Source: Gammaproteobacteria bacterium (GTDB lineage: Bacteria; Pseudomonadota; Gammaproteobacteria; Pseudomonadales; Halieaceae). From it: a DNA stretch of 35,002 nt. The DNA is taken from the NCBI GenBank assembly GCA_003646415.1, contig QNFS01000005.1:1-35002 (forward strand). The letters run 5' to 3'. This document shows positions 33,668 through 35,002 of this stretch, in pieces (within the stretch, counting starts at the first letter, position 1; each line of letters opens with the position of its first letter). The notes under the pieces were generated by a model that made no database searches, had not been told where the DNA came from, and was given only the letters and a program-made list of their open reading frames with translations. The position numbers and the translations under genes were made by a program.

Positions 33668-33974
33668 AATGAACTGCCAACCACAGAGTCTCCTGATCAG
33701 GGTCCGTCCACTGGACCCGGTGTTTTTCATGCGCCTTTATATTGATGTAATCACCTTCTCGCAAGGTAATGGTCGGCTTATCTTCAAACGCAATAACAGC
33801 CTGCCCCCTCAGTACCATGACCCATTCATCCTGGCCCTGATCATACCAACCGGATTCCGGTGAAACATGCCCCCTGGATACGATGCGCTCTATTTTTACA
33901 CTATTGGCCTCGACCAGCGAGTCAAATACTTCGCTGTGCAAAACTGCCGGGATTTCCTCAAATATATTATTCAC
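33657..33974 (-). CDS. Small cupin-domain protein
   Basis: A 105-residue single-domain cupin. The two cupin motifs are visible: SGWYDQGQDEWVMVLRGQAV (residues about 42-61; the first metal-site His is replaced) and EGDYINIKAHEKHRVQWTDP with a kept His. The role of such small cupins is varied (binding, isomerase, dioxygenase). It starts at GTG in a four-base GTGA overlap with the stop of the uracil-DNA glycosylase fragment and is intact, flanked by two truncated genes. Confidence 0.8.
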   Translation of the reverse strand: MNNIFEEIPAVLHSEVFDSLVEANSVKIERIVSRGHVSPESGWYDQGQDEWVMVLRGQAVIAFEDKPTITLREGDYINIKAHEKHRVQWTDPDQETLWLAVHYES

Positions 33975-34207
33975 TCTAACTCAATACTCGGATCACTCGA
34001 CGCACCCATCCACTCGCGTAAAGGATTGCCGCTGGCATCATCGAACGGTACGCCTGACTCATGCACCTTTTTGCCAGGTGCTTGCCCAGCAATAAGAATC
34101 TTTGCTTTGGGATACAACTGAAAGACAGGCCGGGCACCGAGAGGTAAATGCGCCGCACAGATTGTGCAGGCTCGAACGTCAGTTAATAAAGCCGAAAACG
34201 AGCTCAT
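33971..34207 (-). pseudogene. N-terminal fragment of a uracil-DNA glycosylase family gene
   Basis: Starts at ATG 34205-34207 with GGAGAAGGGG upstream and encodes 78 residues. ACTICAAHLPLGARPVFQ, ILIAGQAPGKKVHESGVPFD and SGNPLREWMG match the first part of uracil-DNA glycosylase superfamily proteins of about 190-200 residues. The rest, including the second catalytic motif, is absent. The fragment ends in GASSDPSIELE, with its stop inside the cupin start codon. A clean deletion joined to the cupin gene is the likely history. It would not be an active glycosylase. Confidence 0.65.
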
Positions 34208-34290
34208 GGCAAACCCCTTCTCCAAATGAGCCAAATGTGTTCTCCAGAAAAGAGATCACATTTACGTGTTTCTTGCCAGTGTCTGCGTGG

Positions 34291-34306
34291 CTGACAAGCG
34301 TGTCAG
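34291..34306. repeat. Short perfect inverted repeat
   Basis: CTGACA AGCG TGTCAG lies between the monooxygenase gene and the glycosylase fragment. No T-run follows it on either strand, so it is not a typical terminator. It could be an operator or nothing. The remaining bases of 34208-34380 show no gene. Confidence 0.3.
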
Positions 34307-34380
34307 TCAGGTTATTGCTACTTTAGTTGTGTTGGCGCTAAAAGAACACAACGAATCAAGCTGTTTAGATACCCGGCTTG

Positions 34381-35002
34381 TCAGTCGACTATAAACCCCT
34401 CGTAACCATTGGCGGCAACCCTGGTCAGATGCTTCCGGTAGGCCGGAGCACCACCGTTGTATATCAGGTAGCGAATCCTGTCGTGATCTTCAACATTGGA
34501 ATTGTAACCCGTAAACCAGGACTTGGCCTTGCGTAACAGCACATGGTTGTATAGTTCCTTGACATGCTCAGACCATTCCTGCTCGGCTTCGGGTGTAGCC
34601 TCAACACGAGTGATGTCATTAGCCAGAATATATTTCACGAGATCCGTCGCCCAGTTGACACCCAGTTCGATACCACGTGGGAAGTTCGTTGAGTTCGACC
34701 CCGCCGTTGGTCCTGCGAGTGTGAACATGTTCGGGAAGCCAGAAACCTGAACACCAAGGTAGTTGATCGGATTATCGACCCACTTGTCACGCAGCTTCTG
34801 ACCATCGACACCCTCGATATCAATACGGTCGAATGAACCTGTTATCGCATCAAAGCCGGTGGCATACACGATGATATCGAATTCAAACTCCTCATTTGAC
34901 GTCTTGATGCCAGTGGGTGTGATCTTCTCTATCGGGGTTTCCTCAATGTCTACAAGCCGCACGTTGTCGCGATTGTAAGCCTCGTAATAGTTAGTCTCCA
35001 TG
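34381..35002 (-). CDS. Baeyer-Villiger-type flavin monooxygenase, C-terminal part (runs off right edge)
   Basis: The last 207 codons of a cyclohexanone-monooxygenase-like enzyme, which inserts oxygen next to a ketone using FAD, NADPH and O2. Motifs are TNYYEAYNRDNVRLVDIEET, the BVMO-type DIIVYATGFDAITGSFDRID, NYLGVQVSGFPNMFTLAGPT and, near the end, KSWFTGYN and YRKHLTRVAANGYEGF. The ATG at the edge is internal: full enzymes are about 500-600 residues and carry the FAD and NADPH Rossmann motifs earlier. A role in ketone or steroid breakdown would fit the lipid genes elsewhere in the window. Substrate is unknown. Confidence 0.9.
   Translation of the reverse strand, partial: METNYYEAYNRDNVRLVDIEETPIEKITPTGIKTSNEEFEFDIIVYATGFDAITGSFDRIDIEGVDGQKLRDKWVDNPINYLGVQVSGFPNMFTLAGPTAGSNSTNFPRGIELGVNWATDLVKYILANDITRVEATPEAEQEWSEHVKELYNHVLLRKAKSWFTGYNSNVEDHDRIRYLIYNGGAPAYRKHLTRVAANGYEGFIVD

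Overview
The window looks like chromosome from a free-living, aerobic gammaproteobacterium of moderately high G+C content. A marine Cellvibrionales-like lineage (Halieaceae or Spongiibacteraceae type) would fit, but that is inference. It rests on the mix of paired acyl-CoA dehydrogenases, a Marinobacter-type fatty acyl-CoA reductase, a Baeyer-Villiger monooxygenase and a PilG/PilI/PilJ/ChpA-type chemosensory cluster. No rRNA, tRNA, CRISPR array, transposase or phage gene was seen. Most genes lie on the minus strand.

Layout. (1) 1-915: 5' part of carA with a TTG start, preceded by a strong hairpin. (2) 1201-5895: lipid catabolism genes, namely a quinone-oxidoreductase-like gene, an MFE-2-type SDR, a 21-codon acyl-CoA dehydrogenase stump, and two acyl-CoA dehydrogenases that look like the two halves of a heteromeric enzyme. 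(3) 6192-9252: an OprC/NosA-like TonB-dependent receptor convergent with a FieF-like cation exporter; a perfect 15-bp palindrome lies between the receptor and the dehydrogenase operon. (4) 9470-20179: an uncharacterised small gene, then a divergent Pil-Chp-type chemosensory operon read leftward: pilG-like, pilI-like, a pilJ-like receptor without a periplasmic sensor, a 52-codon coupled micro-ORF, chpA split into two proteins, chpC-like and an unknown gene. (5) 20464-26567: a compact five-gene operon of a retropepsin-like lipoprotein, a 7TM/inactive-transglutaminase protein, a RimK-like ATP-grasp ligase, a degenerate sigma-54-activator-like protein and an unknown protein. It ends at a terminator just before the chemosensory promoter. 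(6) 26653-31907: a fatty acyl-CoA reductase, an Nramp C-terminal remnant, a CinA-type amidase, a palindromic repeat, an alpha/beta hydrolase and an enoyl-CoA hydratase-like gene. (7) 31976-35002: small oxidoreductase and cupin genes interleaved with truncated genes, then the 3' part of a Baeyer-Villiger monooxygenase.

How it fits together. The least ordinary part is 10-26.6 kb. A Chp-like phosphorelay with unusual architecture sits next to an operon in which a protein with PAS, GGDEF-like and AAA+ regions has lost the key residues of both enzymatic domains but keeps two C-terminal helix-turn-helix-like segments. The lipid genes on both flanks probably serve breakdown or reduction of acyl or steroid-like substrates. 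At least four gene fragments (acyl-CoA dehydrogenase, Nramp, uracil-DNA glycosylase, cupin) point to repeated small deletions. All function calls come from reading motifs; no database search was possible.
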